Below are positions 36,383 through 47,972 of a stretch of 64,000 nt of DNA, piece after piece. The notes below the pieces were generated by a model, which worked only from the letters and a program-made list of their open reading frames with translations, searched no databases and was not told the DNA's origin. The stretch comes from Spiroplasma poulsonii. Lineage in GTDB: Bacteria; Bacillota_I; Bacilli_A; Mycoplasmatales; Mycoplasmataceae. The stretch lies in the NCBI RefSeq assembly GCF_009866525.1, contig NZ_CM020866.1:1760914-1824913 (forward strand), given 5' to 3'. Position 1 is the first letter of the stretch, and every line of letters begins with the position of its first letter. A program made the translations under genes and the position numbers.

Positions 36383-37294
36383 CCGCAGGGACTTATCAAA
36401 GGGAATTCCTGACGCTTTTGGAATTTTGGAATATTTAGAAAATGCGACCATTGTCACTAACGCTAAAACAAATGGTAATATTTTTAGCAATTGGTTTGAT
36501 GGATCAGCAATATTTCAACCAGTAAATCGTCATAATGTTCCTGCTAACGCAATTAAGAAACTAAATAAAACAGATCCTAAGGTAATATATTGAATTCTTC
36601 ATTGTCCAAAAATCATAATTGCTAAGGTAATATAACCTTGGCCTTGTACATCACCACGAAATTGACCTGAAACATAATGGGTAAACATTGCACCAGCTAA
36701 ACCAGCTAAACATCCTGAAATAATAACCGCTTTATACCTTGTTTTAATTACATTAATTCCAGAAGCATCAATTGCATTTGGATTTTCGCCACATCCAGCG
36801 TAACGAATTCCTGTTTTAGTAAATCTAAAGAAAACAAAGGTAAAAATCGCTAGAACAATTGCAATAATTAAAAAAATATTAATAATTTTTGCTCGATCGA
36901 TTCCAATTGTGCTAAAACCAGTTTGAATCATATTTCCGGCAGCTAAAGCTGGAATACTAACAAAGAATAATCCTAATCCTGTTGCTAATAAGTTTAAAGC
37001 TGTCCCCGAAATTACTTGCTGTGCTTTTAAAGTGATTGAAGCAAAACCATGCAATAAGGCAAATGCTCCCCCAACAATTGTGGCAATTAATAAAGCAATG
37101 ATTTGCATGCCATTTCCATATTGTGAAAGAACTTTTCCTAACAATGCATAGACTAAAGCCCCAATAATCATCATTCCATCAATCGCAATATTAATAACAC
37201 CAGCTCGTTCTGAATATAACCCCGCCATTGCAGCAATTAATAATACAGCAAAAAGGACCGAACCATTGGCAAATAATTGTGAAACTGCTTCCAT
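36380..37294 (-). CDS. nupQ: ABC nucleoside importer, permease 2
   Basis: 304 aa, ATG overlapping the nupP stop (TAATG). The N-terminus FAVLLIAAMAGLYSERAGVI and NIAIDGMMIIGALVYALLG, and the C-terminal GYITLAIMIFGQWR, match the NupQ/YufQ class of BPL/LPLAT-like permeases of guanosine/nucleoside importers. Eight to nine membrane helices are visible. One TGA is Trp. It pairs with nupP to form the membrane channel. Confidence 0.9.
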
Positions 37295-39459
37295 TAGTTT
37301 TTTCCTCCTTCTTGTGCTGACTTATGATATACTGATTTCTGACGAAGATACTCTGTTTTTAAAATTTTATTATCTTCACCAACAGCCTTAATAATTGTAT
37401 TTAACTTCTGATTTAATTCATTTCTTCACTGCGGTAAATTTGTCCGATGTTTTTCTTTAACAACTTTATTTTCAACATCAAATTGTTGTTTCATCGTTGT
37501 TAATTGTATTGTTAAATCTTTTTTTAACATCATTACTTCTTTTTGAATCCCAGGATCATTTTTTAATTTAACATCAATTGCTTTTAATTCATGTTTAATT
37601 TCTTTTCGTGTCTGGTAATTTGTTATTTTAAACTGACACATTTCTTTCCACTGTTGATGTTTTAGTTTTTTAATTTCTTGATTTAATTGTTTAGTAACAA
37701 CCTTTTCTTTACTTTGCAATGTTTTAAAATCAGTTAAATATTTTTGTTGAATTTCATCAAAAACAGGATAATAACTCTCACGCAACTTTTTAATGGCATC
37801 CTCTTGTTTTAAGATTAAATCACCATATTGTGTTTGTAATTGTACTAATCTAGCATATAAATCTTTTTTCGGTAGACCATAAAGTTGAGAAAGTTTTTGT
37901 TTTGTTTGTCCTTTACATTTTTTAACTGTTTGAACATAATTTCGTTTTAAAAAACTAGCTTGTTGTTTTTTTAATAAATATTCATTTTTTACTTGTACAA
38001 AATGATCCATTGCTGAACCAAGAGCAATAAAAACGGCTAAATCATATTTTGTTTCAATTCCTCGTTGCCCAATTTTTGCTGCTTCTTTGTATTTTGAATT
38101 TGTAAAGAAACGCATTTCTGTTTTTAAAGTTGTAATCTTTCCAGCATATAATGTTAATTCATCATTAATTTCTTCACGATAAGCTTTAATTAATTCCTTA
38201 TCTCCTTGCTGTTTTAATTCATGGATTTTAACTCGATACCTTTTATTGATTGTTTTGATTTGTCTCTGATATGTTTTAATTTGTTGCTTATATTCATCAT
38301 ATTCTTGTTTTCAATCAACATGATGGCGAATATTTCACCAACGACTAATTCAAAAAATTGGTTTGAAGTAAATAAATAGGGCCGAAATCGCGGTCATATA
38401 AATAATAATCCCAAAAATTAATTGTCCCATTTGTTTTGACATTTGAAAATCTGGTAATTGCGTTGCTTGTAACGCTGCGGTTTTAATGATTCCTCATAAT
38501 AAAGCAATTGGTAAAATCGCAACACCATTAGTAAAAGCAACTAATGCAACAGCAATCGCATCAAATCCAACCACCGGCAAAGCATCCGTTGTAAACTGCA
38601 AGACCGTTGATTGAGTCATATAATATAGCATTCCTAAAACACCAGCTAGTCCACCCGATAAGGCCATTGACACAATCATATAGGCACGAACGTTTGTTCC
38701 AGCATATAGTGAAGCATTTCTTGATTTTCCAACCGCTTTAATCCGAAATCCTAATACTGTATAATTCATAATGAAGATAGCTGTTAGTAATAATAACATT
38801 GCAATAATAAATGGAATAATTCAGGTTTGACCATTTAATGTTAAATTAAAATTAGGAGCAGCTGTAACAATATCAATTGTTGAATTATGATTTGAATTTC
38901 ACATCCCATGCGCGGGATTCATAAACATTCATTTCATCACATATCAAACAATTCAATTTAACATAATTGTTGAAACAACTTCATGAATATTAAAATACGC
39001 TTTTAGTGCACCAGCAATTGCTGCTAAAGCTGCTCCAACTAAAATTGAAATAAGCAACGCCCCAACAACACCAGCTCCCTGACTAATAGCTGGATTTTTT
39101 AATCCTAAAACAATTGTCATACTACCAGCAAGGAGCATTTGTCCGGGAACTCCAATATTAAATAGTCCCGCTTTAAACCCAACCGCAACAGCTAACCCCG
39201 CAACAATATAGATTGCTCAATATGTTAATGTTTGGTCTTTTAATAAAGGGTGGAAAGCTAAACGAAAAACATAACTAAAGAATAACAATGGATTTGAAGC
39301 ATTTGCACCAATAATAATAAAACTAAGAATAGCTCCCGCAATAATGGCACAAACAGATGCTTTAAAATAATTCATTTTTGTTTTGAATTCATTTGAACGA
39401 AAGAAAATTTTGGTTTTTTGTCTTAACAATCAGCCATAACTTTTAATTTGTTTTTGCAT
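37294..39459 (-). CDS. nupP: ABC nucleoside importer, permease 1 with long C-terminal coiled coil
   Basis: 721 aa, ATG 39457-39459 inside the end of nupO (17-base overlap). Residues 1-370 are a NupP-type permease (GLAVAVGFKAGLFNIGVPGQ, AYFNIHEVVSTIMLNWI, RNASLYAGTNVRAYMIVSMA, ALPVVGFDAIAVAL). After helix YMTAISALFIYFKPIFW come about 340 extra residues of charged, Lys/Gln/Glu-rich helix (for example YDEYKQQIKTYQRQIKTINK), predicted coiled coil, absent from ordinary permeases of about 350 aa. There is no frame break. Its role is unknown: cytoplasmic docking or regulation is possible. Confidence 0.88.
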
Positions 39460-41008
39460 CAATTTGAGTTCCTTTCTGCTGATATGTCCCAGCCATCATT
39501 AAGCCAATTTCTTCTCGTTTAACCTTGTTTCCAAAAACTTCACCCGTCACCCGACCATTATGTAAAACAACAATGCGGTCAGCTAAACTAATAATTTCTT
39601 CTAATTCATAAGAAACAAGGAGCACTGCGTTACCTTGTGCCTTTTCTTCTAAAATTTTATTATGAATGTATTCAATCGCACCAACATCTAATCCCCGGGT
39701 TGGTTGAACAACAACTAAAATATTATGCTGACGTGATAATTCACGACCAATAATTAGTTTTTGTTGATTACCACCAGATAGTTCTCTTGTCATCGCAAAA
39801 CCAGAGTTAGCACCACGAACATCATATTTTGTAACAATTTGTTGGGCATATAACTGAATTGCAGCTTTATCTAATAAACCATAATTTGAAAATGGTTCTT
39901 GATTAATATTTTGTAACACAACATTATCAATTGCATTAAAATCTAAAATCAAACCATACTTATGACGATCTTCGGGAATATGTGACATTCCATTTTGATA
40001 ACGTTCATAAATGCTTTTCTTCGTAACATTAATATCATTAAAAATTATTTTTCCTGATGTTACTTTTTCTAATCCTGCTAGAGCATTAACTAACTCAGTT
40101 TGCCCATTTCCTTCCACTCCGGCAATCGCAACAATTTCACCGGCCTGAACCGTTAAATTAAAATCATCTAAAGCCATTAAACGCGTTAATCCTTTTTTCT
40201 TTACTGATAAATTTTCAATTTTTAATAAGGCTTCCTTTTGTGGGGCTTTTCCATCATTTTTAATAGCAACCAAATTCCGCCCAACCATTGCTTCAGCAAT
40301 TTCTTTTTCGTTTTTATCTTTAACCTCAAATGTTTCAATAACTTTTCCACGACGAATAACCGTCGCACGATCAGCAATTTTTTTAACTTCATCTAGTTTA
40401 TGTGAAATAAAAATAATTGTTTTTCCATCTTTTTTTAGATCTAACATAATTTTTAATAACCCCTCAATTTCTTGTGGTGTTAATACTGCCGTTGGTTCAT
40501 CAAAAACTAAAATGTCAGCACCACGGTATAAAATTTTTAAAATTTCTACCCGCTGCTGCATCCCAACTGAAATGTTGGCAATCTTTGAACGAAAATCAAC
40601 TTGTAAATTATATTTAATCGCAATTTGGGCAATATCTCGTGTTTCTTTTTGTCGATCAAGAAATACTTTACCAACTACTTTTTCATGTCCTAATGTAATA
40701 TTGTCTAAAACAGTAAAAATATCAATTAATTTAAAATGTTGGTGAACCATCCCAATTCCTAATTTATTTGCTTTAATTGGGTTGCTAATGTATTCTGGTT
40801 TTCCATTAACAAGAATTTCACCTTTTGTTGGTTCATATAACCCAAATAAAATACTCATTAAGGTTGATTTTCCAGCCCCATTTTCACCAATCAAAGTATG
40901 AATTTCACCTTTTTTAACTTTTAGGGTAATATCATCATTTGCAATTAAATCACCAAAAACTTTTGTAATTGACTTCATTTCAATTGCATATTCATTATTA
41001 TTTGCCAT
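39443..41008 (-). CDS. nupO: ABC nucleoside importer, tandem ATPase
   Basis: 521 aa with two ATPase domains, as in NupO and sugar-type tandem ABC proteins. Domain 1: Walker A GENGAGKST, signature NISVGMQQR, Walker B ILVFDEPTAVL. Domain 2: Walker A GVEGNGQTE (degenerate, no GK), signature ELSGGNQQK, Walker B ILVVVQPTRGL in which Gln stands for the catalytic Glu. It powers uptake by nupP/nupQ. It follows bmpA by 14 bases in one operon. Confidence 0.93.
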   Translation of the reverse strand: MANNNEYAIEMKSITKVFGDLIANDDITLKVKKGEIHTLIGENGAGKSTLMSILFGLYEPTKGEILVNGKPEYISNPIKANKLGIGMVHQHFKLIDIFTVLDNITLGHEKVVGKVFLDRQKETRDIAQIAIKYNLQVDFRSKIANISVGMQQRVEILKILYRGADILVFDEPTAVLTPQEIEGLLKIMLDLKKDGKTIIFISHKLDEVKKIADRATVIRRGKVIETFEVKDKNEKEIAEAMVGRNLVAIKNDGKAPQKEALLKIENLSVKKKGLTRLMALDDFNLTVQAGEIVAIAGVEGNGQTELVNALAGLEKVTSGKIIFNDINVTKKSIYERYQNGMSHIPEDRHKYGLILDFNAIDNVVLQNINQEPFSNYGLLDKAAIQLYAQQIVTKYDVRGANSGFAMTRELSGGNQQKLIIGRELSRQHNILVVVQPTRGLDVGAIEYIHNKILEEKAQGNAVLLVSYELEEIISLADRIVVLHNGRVTGEVFGNKVKREEIGLMMAGTYQQKGTQIDAKTN

Positions 41009-41022
41009 TACTGTGTCCTTTC

Positions 41023-42423
41023 TTATAAAGCTGCTTCAATTGCATTTAGAATATAATCTTTTAATTTATCACTACTTTGATAAGTATTTGCTAATGTTTT
41101 TGAAAATACTTGTACAGCAACCGGTGGTTGTCCTTCAATCCCACGTGAATACACATCTTGTAATACTTCAACAATTTTATCAAAAACAGTATCTTTTGCA
41201 TGTTGATCTGTCTCGTTATGAATGAATGCAACAGTATCATCATTAATTGCCTTTGTTTTTTCAATTCCAGTTCAAGTCGGATGTTGAATTGATGATTGAT
41301 CAATATTAATTCAACAGTCAGGAGTTGCTTTACTATTATCTCATGTTTTATTATCTTCTTGATAACCACACGTTGATGAATAAATATTTTTTAATGCTTC
41401 TGAAGTTGAAGTTGCAATTTCTTTTAAAGCACTTGTCACAACAATTTCTTCGCCATAAATTTTTGATTGCTCCGTATCAACCCCAATAACTTTTGCCATT
41501 GATTTATTATATCTAATTCGATCAATTGTATCTTGTGTTTGCGGTCCAGCAACTGGAAAAATAATACTTGCTTTACGAGAAATCAATTCATCAGAAATAT
41601 CTTTGCCTTGCCCAACCTCAAATGATTGTGAAAATCATGATTCATTACTTTTAACAACATTTTGAACTTTTCCAATTGGTTGTAATGATGTAACCTTTGG
41701 ATTCATTTTTTGTACTTGTTTCAAAATATCATTTTTAATTTGATATAGTTCTGGGAAACTACTATCATTAATAATTGTATTGAGGATATCAGCTGCAACA
41801 ATAAAACCTCACATATAGTTTGAAACAGCATCAGGGTTATCCATTCCACCATAGGTCGCAATTTTTAAACCATCAGGATATCTCTCTTGATTAGCATTCA
41901 ATCATAAAGCTGCTGCAATGCCAGCAAAGAAACCAGAAGATTCAGCTTCATAAGTTATTCCAATAATATTTTTTGCTAATGGTCTTGTTGTATCCATTCC
42001 CAAGTGAATATTTTGGCTACTTCCATCAATATAAATAATATTTTGTGCCACTTCTGCTGATCAGCCAATTGTATTACCGTGAACAAACCCTGGTAAAATG
42101 ATCGTTTTAGCTCCGGCAATATTTGCCGTTACATAGGCTGTTTTAAAATCAGAAGGGGTTTGACTTGCTGGTTCAAAATAACTAGCTCGTCAATTACTTT
42201 TTTTCCACTCTGCAGTGGTAATTTTTGGATCTTTTTGTAAAACAACGTATTTACTTGCTCCATCTCATGCTGATTCATTAAATGATGCATCAGTAATTGT
42301 TCCAGCATCAGTAATAACCCAAATATCACTATCAAAAGTGTATTTTTTTGCACAAGCGACAAGAGAAGTACCTGAAGTGGTTATTAACGTTGATACTGTT
42401 AGAAAACTGAGCAATTTTCTCAT
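41023..42423 (-). CDS. bmpA: Nucleoside-binding lipoprotein (BMP/PnrA family)
   Basis: 466 aa, ATG 42421-42423. A signal peptide with lipobox SLVACAKK (Cys about residue 24) anchors it outside the membrane. BMP family features: SDIWVITDAGTITDASFNES near the start, GIAAALWLNAN, VSNYMWGFIVAADILN, and late GVDTEQSK. It captures nucleosides for nupOPQ. First gene of the operon. Several TGA Trp codons; frame intact. Confidence 0.9.
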
Positions 42424-42483
42424 CGTGTGTTTCCTCCTATTATATTTTTAATTTCTATTTGGCAATTGAATATTCCCTTTTAT

Positions 42484-42489
42484 ATTATA
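42484..42489 (-). promoter_or_regulatory. Candidate -10 box of the bmpA operon
   Basis: TATAAT on the minus strand 61 bases before bmpA, with a poor -35 (TTGGGG, 16 bp upstream). The assignment is tentative. Confidence 0.4.
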
Positions 42490-42646
42490 TTTATGATTTT
42501 TAAGACCCCAACAATGTAATATATCATTGCTAATTTATTTTTAACATATTTTTAAGAGAAAAGAAAGGAAATAGTTTTACTTTCCAAATAAAAAAATAAA
42601 TTCATATTAACTGAATTTAACTTTTTTATAAATTTATTGTAATTAA

Positions 42647-42703
42647 ATAAAAATAATATCTTTGAAAGATTCTTTCCTCTTTAAAGATATTATTTTAAAC
42701 TAA
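42647..42703 (-). terminator. Large terminator hairpin
   Basis: AATAATATCTTT/AAAGATATTATT (12 bp) encloses a smaller GAAAGA/TCTTTC stem, with a T-rich tail, between the secreted-protein pseudogene and the bmpA promoter region. Confidence 0.75.
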
Positions 42704-42717
42704 AACTTTATTCTTAT

Positions 42718-43892
42718 TTATTTTAAAGTTAAAATATAATTTTTACTAGTACGCTCATCAATTAAAAAAGCCGAAGTTGGTGTAAAACGATCCATTGCTA
42801 ACGCTTTTAGCGGAACTGGTGTTAAATAACCGCGGGCATTAAGAATATAACTTATATCCATTGATTGTGCACCAATAATGATAATGTTATCGTTAACCAT
42901 AGCATAGTTATTTGTTAACATATTAGGAATTATTCTAATAGTACCGTTATCTGCTAAAAATCAGCAAGTATCTCCTGACATTCCAAAAGCTACATTTCCA
43001 TTCCAATATCTTTCTTCACCAGTATCTGCTGTCGCTGTCAAGTTTCCATCTTCATCAATAAAACTTCCTTTACCATTGATTGCAATGTTTCCTTTTGAAT
43101 CATTGAATTTATCATAAGTTGAAGATGAAAACCCTAAACTAGTAAATCCAGTTGAAGGTTTAAAGATACTGATTTTTTTAAAATTATCATGAGAAATTCC
43201 TCAATTATCATTAATCATTACTAAGTTATCTGCCATTCCATTAAAACTAGTAACTTTCCCTGCTTCTTTATCAACAAAATAAGTTTTGTATGTTTTTCCA
43301 TCTGAGAAAATTGCTGAATATATATAGCTATTATTTGTAACTTTTGAAAAAGTTACTACATTAGAGCCAATAAATTTATAGTTACCTTGTGCGTCAATTT
43401 CGTACATATTACCAGAACTAAATCCAATATTAGTAATTTCTACATATAACATTAAATTTGAATTAATTGCCATAAAATCTCAAACACCAGAAAACGGCAC
43501 ATTAAGGGTTTTAACCGCACCTGATGTATTAACCAAAACGAAACTTGATCCCAAATTAATGATGTAATTAGTTTGGTCAAAGGAAAATACTAATTGTTGT
43601 TTAACCACCACCCTGGTGTCACTTTGACGTTTAAAGCAACAAAATTATCATTCCCTTTAACTAGAAATACTTCATTTGTTTCTCTTTCAACTCCAATTCC
43701 AATTGAATCAGTTCACTTAGATAATATTCTAAAATTCTTAGTCATTTCTTCTAATGAATAATCTTCTGTAATTTTATCAATTTTATTATTAATACTTTTT
43801 GCATGATTGATATGATTAATACTACTTGCTCCTGTACTTATAGAAGCCCCCGTTAAAATAGCAGTAATAATAAATGTTAACATTTTTTTCAT
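42718..43892 (-). pseudogene. Secreted protein of unknown family, frameshifted
   Basis: ATG at 43890-43892 gives a signal peptide (MKKMLTFIITAILTGASIST) without a lipobox Cys, then KITEDYSLEEMTKNFRILSK. The frame stops at 43600; the next frame takes over within 15 residues (VVVKQQLVFSFDQTNYIINL) and is open to 42718 (ends SKNYILTLK). The second part has repeated short strands around Gly/Asp (GNMYEIDAQGNYKFIGSN, GSFIDEDGNLTATADTG) suggestive of a beta-propeller-like exported protein. One base indel near 43605-43615 explains the break. Not recognised. Confidence 0.55.
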
Positions 43893-43928
43893 TTTTATGT
43901 TGCCTCATTTCTTAATCATCAAGGAAAG

Positions 43929-44015
43929 GGGCTACGCCCCCGCGTCGCTACGCGAACGCTCCCCCGCAAACAACACACGGGTAAAAATAAATTTTTTGCA
44001 CCGTGTGTTGTTTGC
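43929..44015. other. GC-rich hairpin cluster of plectrovirus type
   Basis: Three hairpins in a row: GGGG-ctacg-CCCC (43929-43941), GCGT-cgct-ACGC (43942-43953), and a perfect 15-bp stem GCAAACAACACACGG/CCGTGTGTTGTTTGC (43966-43980 with 44001-44015). The segment is far richer in G+C than its surroundings and follows a plectrovirus structural gene. Such hairpins act as replication or packaging signals in filamentous ssDNA viruses; here this is an inference. Confidence 0.5.
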
Positions 44016-44067
44016 TGCCTGTTTTTTCTTGGTCTATGTATGTATATATATTTGTATCATTTTGTTT

Positions 44068-44886
44068 TTATAAAAATCGCAAAATACCATTTAACATCGC
44101 AAGAGTAATAATTGCCCCAAGCAATAATTTAAAAGCAATATCAAAAGCAAAAAAATTACTAATATTATCTCAAAGCAAATTAACATTTTGCATTGTATTT
44201 ACTAATGCATTAGCATATTTTCCAACCTCTTTAATGCCGGGCAAATTATTAAATGCTCAAATAAAACCATTTTTTATATGACAAAATACATTATATCAAG
44301 TACAAGAACTATAAGGTAAATTTCAAATATCACCACCATTAATCTCATTATTTCAATCACTAGCATTATAAATGCTAAAATTAAACCCAAAAAGATTTAA
44401 AGTAGATTTACTAGGCAAATTTTTACTTTGAAAAGTAATTATATTAAAACCACGATATTTATTAGTGTCTGTTGTCATATCAAGCATTTTAACCTTACTT
44501 TCATAACCACCATTACCATTACCAGGCAATACATCAGTTAAATAATCTCAATTTGATAAATAAGAATAATAATTATCATTTGAATTTATTTTAAAAGCAT
44601 TTGCCAATTTTACTTGATATTGTGGGTCAGTACCATTAGAAACTCAAAAATTAAAAATCATTGATTTAGGATATAATAAAAAACCATTTTTTACAAAAAA
44701 CGAAAAACCTAAATTCCCAGTTAAACTAGTAAAAATTAAATATTCTTTATAATTAAAAACATCAAATAAAGTTCTTAAAATATTAGAATAAAAATAATCT
44801 AAAAGTTTAAACAATAAATCTAAATCATTAAAATTATCAGTTAATTTATCATTAAAATAAAACTTAAAATTATTTTGTTTTAAATT
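44068..44886 (-). pseudogene. Plectrovirus ORF1-like structural protein, C-terminal part
   Basis: The minus frame enters from IS copy H and runs 272 residues to TAA at 44068, using eight TGA as Trp. It contains WNNEINGGDIWNLPYSSCTW, NGFIWAFNNLPGIKEVGKYA and ends in a membrane helix (IAFKLLLGAIITLAMLNGIL). A large Asn/aromatic-rich ectodomain with a C-terminal anchor is the layout of filamentous-virus attachment proteins, and the WNLPYSSCTWYN-PGIKEV region resembles spiroplasma virus SpV1/SVTS2 ORF1. The N-terminal side probably corresponds to 45953-46104. Confidence 0.6.
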
Positions 44887-45952
44887 AGACTTCTTGCGAT
44901 ACCCTTTTTTATTAAAATATTATTATAAAATATAATTTATGAGGACATAAAAATATGAACAATAATAAATTTAATACTCTTAATGATAGAGAATGGTTAA
45001 GATTAACAGGAATAAAAAAATCCACTTTTAATAAAATGTTAGATATTTTAAAAGTTGCTGAAATAGAAAAATTTAAAAAAGGTGGTAAAACTAATAAATT
45101 ATCATTAGAAAATAGATTATTGATGACTTTATTATATTGACGAGAATATCAGACTTATTTTCATCTTGGTAAAAGTTTTGATATTAGTGAGGCTAATTGT
45201 TATCGTAATATTAAGTGAATTGAAGATATTTTAATTAAAAACTCTGATTTTCAACAACTTGCTGGTAAAAAAGCACTAATAAATGATTATTTTAATGATA
45301 AAACTATTATTATTGATGCTACCGAAACTCCAATCCAACGCCCAAAAAAAGACAAAAACAATCTTATTCTGGTAAAAAGAAAAAACACACGATCAAAACA
45401 CAAGTAATTATCGAACAAGAAACCAAAAAAATTATTGCAACAAGTTTTTCGCTCGGAAAAAATATGATTATGCTTTATTTAAAGAATCAAAAATCCCAAT
45501 TTTAAAAAATACCAAATTAATAGTTGATAGTGGTTATCAAGGAATACAAAAAAATCACAATAATGTTCTAATACCTACAAAGAAAACAAAGAAAAACCCT
45601 TTAAACAAAGAACAAAAGCAATATAATAGACTAGTTTCAAAAATGAGAATTATTATTTAAAATATTTTTGCTATTCTTAAAAAATTTAAAATTATTACAG
45701 AAAAATATCGTAATCGAAGAAAAAGATTTGGTTTAAGATTTAATTTAATTGCCTCAATTTATAATTTACAATTATTATATTTAACATAAAATATTTATTT
45801 AAAATTAAATAATTTAAATAATAAATTAATTTTTCGTTGTGGAAAAATATTAAATTTTTAAATAAAAAACATAATTAATTAAAATTATATTTTTCTATTA
45901 GTATCTTTTTTACAAATATTTGCAATTTTTTAACAAGTAATGCAAGAAGTCT
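44887..45952 (+). mobile_element. IS copy H (IS5-like), inside plectrovirus remains
   Basis: 1066 bp. Flanking triplets ATT and AAT differ and the virus gene does not rejoin, so a deletion accompanied or followed the insertion. Confidence 0.9.
44955..45789 (+). pseudogene. IS5-like transposase, inactivated
   Basis: Same one-base loss as copy A (near 45462), and the catalytic Glu codon of RIIIENIF is TAA (near 45658). It is a dead copy related to A. Confidence 0.8.
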
Positions 45953-46104
45953 AATAAATGAATTCGTGAAGGTCATGGTTGTGGTTGTTTGGTTTGTCTT
46001 TTGTTTCTGCTTTCTTGTCTTTGATAAGGACTAGCAGCCATAACTGTTGGGACAGCAGTTCCGCTAATAGTTAATATACTTAATAAACTTAAAAGTTTTT
46101 TCAT
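45953..46104 (-). pseudogene. Plectrovirus-type secreted protein, N-terminus cut by IS copy H
   Basis: ATG at 46102-46104 (AGAAAGGAATACAGAA upstream) gives the signal peptide MKKLLSLLSILTISGTAVPT-VMAAS followed by PYQRQESRNKRQTKQPQPWP. An identical type of leader (ISGTAVPTVMAASPYQ) fits plectrovirus ORF1. It reads into the IS end. Confidence 0.55.
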
Positions 46105-46154
46105 TTCTGTATTCCTTTCTGAAATTGTATTATTTTTTTATGTTGCTAAGTCAT

Positions 46155-46263
46155 TATTTGATACAAAATAATATTAACATAAAAATTGATTAGTATTCCT
46201 GTGAAATGTTTAGACCAATTTAAACCGAATAATTTAACTTAATACTCTATAAAAACCCTTATA
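46155..46263. repeat. Non-coding repeat shared with 48150-48250
   Basis: Both loci share ATTAGTATTCnTGTnAAATnTTTAGA, CAATTTAAAnC and AATAATTTA in the same spacing, leading to AACCCTTAT. Here the terminator half of the second locus is cut by the relaxase remnant. Likely a plasmid or virus non-coding region. Confidence 0.5.
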
Positions 46264-46386
46264 AATGGTGGTAAAGTCCATTGAATTACCCCTACCCAAA
46301 CACTCGCCAATTGAATTGAAAACCAAATTAATAACTATGCTTGACAAGAGTTAAACACCTACGAAATCTCAAATAACATAAAATAG
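46264..46386 (+). pseudogene. Relaxase-like C-terminal remnant
   Basis: NGGKVHWITPTQTLANWIEN then QINNYAWQELNTYEIS and TAG, with three TGA Trp codons. It matches the tail of the relaxase-like gene at 1-360 (DGGKIHWITPTQTLTNWIKN) with many silent and some coding differences. Confidence 0.55.
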
Positions 46387-46412
46387 CGAGTATATACTCG
46401 CTATTTTATTTC
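46378..46412. terminator. Bidirectional terminator
   Basis: AAATAGCGAG-tatata-CTCGCTATTT is symmetrical with A and T tracts; it serves the plus-strand remnant and the minus-strand lipoprotein gene, whose stop TAG (46401) lies in the stem. Confidence 0.85.
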
Positions 46413-47957
46413 TATATAAAAAATTGAATTATTATTTGTGCTAGCTAAAGGAATATAATAAAGTTTATTGAATAATGATGATCCATATGTAAATTTTATA
46501 TGTCAATTTGGCATTGAAAGATTATTATCAAAATGTTTTTTGTTATTTTCTTCTTTTATTGGAATTAAATCATTAGTTAAAAAAATGAAATTAAACTTAT
46601 CTATGTTTTTTAAACTGTTATTATTTTTTTTAAACTGTTTAATTAAAGAATTAAATCAATTATTTTGAGATTCTTTGTCATTGTTTTTTAATTTATCATA
46701 AATGTTAAGTTCAACTTTTAATGTTATTGTTTTATCATTATTTAGTTTAGTATCAAAGTATTTAAAGAAATTATAAATTAAATTTCCAAATTCTTTTATT
46801 ATATCTTTAAATGACTGTTTTGATATATAAAAGTTAATTTGATTATTTAAAGGTTTATTTATTAATGGAAGACCAAAAATAGAAATAGCATTTAAATTAA
46901 TAGAAAAAGAATTAATTTTTAATTCATTTTCTATTGTATTTTCATTATAATAAAAATTAACAAAATCATCTCCATTATTTTTTAAATTGTTATCATTAAA
47001 TAGTCATTTTGAAAGAGAATTTTCTTCTAATATATCTTTTTCTGTGCTAACTTTTTGATTTTTTGCTTTAAAATCACGCCATATATTAAAAATATCTTCA
47101 TTGTTGTTATTTTCTGAAATTAAAAAATTATTATCTATTTTTAAATTATTTTCTTCTGGTTTTATTGCTAATTTAGCTTTTAAAATGGATAAAAATTTAT
47201 CATTATTATATTTATTTACTAGTTTAGTATTTTGTGTGTTATCAAAAATATCAATGTCTCCCTTTAAATTATTATATTCTGTTAAATTATCTAATTTTAT
47301 TTTAGAATTATTTTGATTATCATAAAAATCATTAATTTGAGTTTTAATATAATCAACTAATTGCGAAATTTTGTCTAAAATAAAATTTTTATTTGTTGTA
47401 ATAATAAAATTAAATTTGTGATTAAAATTATTTGTAATATTTTTATAAGTTAATTCAAATTGTAAGTCATATATTATTTTAATTCCTTTAACATTATGAG
47501 CATTAACATTAATATTATTAATAATACTGTAAGCCTTTGGATCAATATAATTTATAGTAAATGTTTTTTGAATAATTTTAATAGGTTCAGAATTATAATA
47601 AAAATTATTATATTCAGTTTTTATTTTATTATTAATTTTATCTAATTTATTTTCAATTACTTGTGTAATAATATTACTTTCTGTTCCTGTCAAATTAACA
47701 TTTTTTGATTGATTTGTATTAGAAACTTCACCATATAATGTACTATCATTTATTTTATAAACCATGTCTTCTTTTTTTAGTTCATTCAAAAACATATTTT
47801 TTGCTTCAACTTGTAATTTATTTCAAGTTTTTATATCATCATTGTTTTCTTTTTCTTGTTTATCATTATTTCTATCATCCGAACGGCAAGCAATGATATT
47901 ACTTGTTCCAGTTACAGTTAAACTAACTGTCCCTAATATGCTTAAAATTTTTTTCAT
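46401..47957 (-). CDS. MOLPALP-like surface lipoprotein (518 aa)
   Basis: ATG 47955-47957 behind AAAGGGGGAATTAAAA. The signal peptide MKKILSILGTVSLTVTGTSN ends in lipobox IIAC (Cys about 24), then an Asn/Asp/Lys-rich low-complexity linker. The core has FTINYIDPKAYSIINNINVN and VKGIKIIYDLQFELTYKN, matching the lipoprotein at 34612 (FTLNYIDLDKIGKL, VKAVQLQYKFVLNLSFKN). Late residues ISIFGLPLI correspond to ISLYGLPLAG there. It is intact, so it is the better representative of the pair. It follows a virus/plasmid-type gene end by 15 bases and shares its ribosome region; function unknown, exposed on the cell surface. Confidence 0.75.
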
Positions 47958-47972
47958 TTTTTAATTCCCCCT

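Noticed and set aside
44028-44056. 8-residue minus-strand ORF after the plectrovirus gene
   Set aside because: Too short and without a ribosome site.
46468-47316. Plus-strand frames opposite the lipoprotein at 46401
   Set aside because: Phe/Leu-rich antisense of an Asn/Lys-rich lipoprotein.
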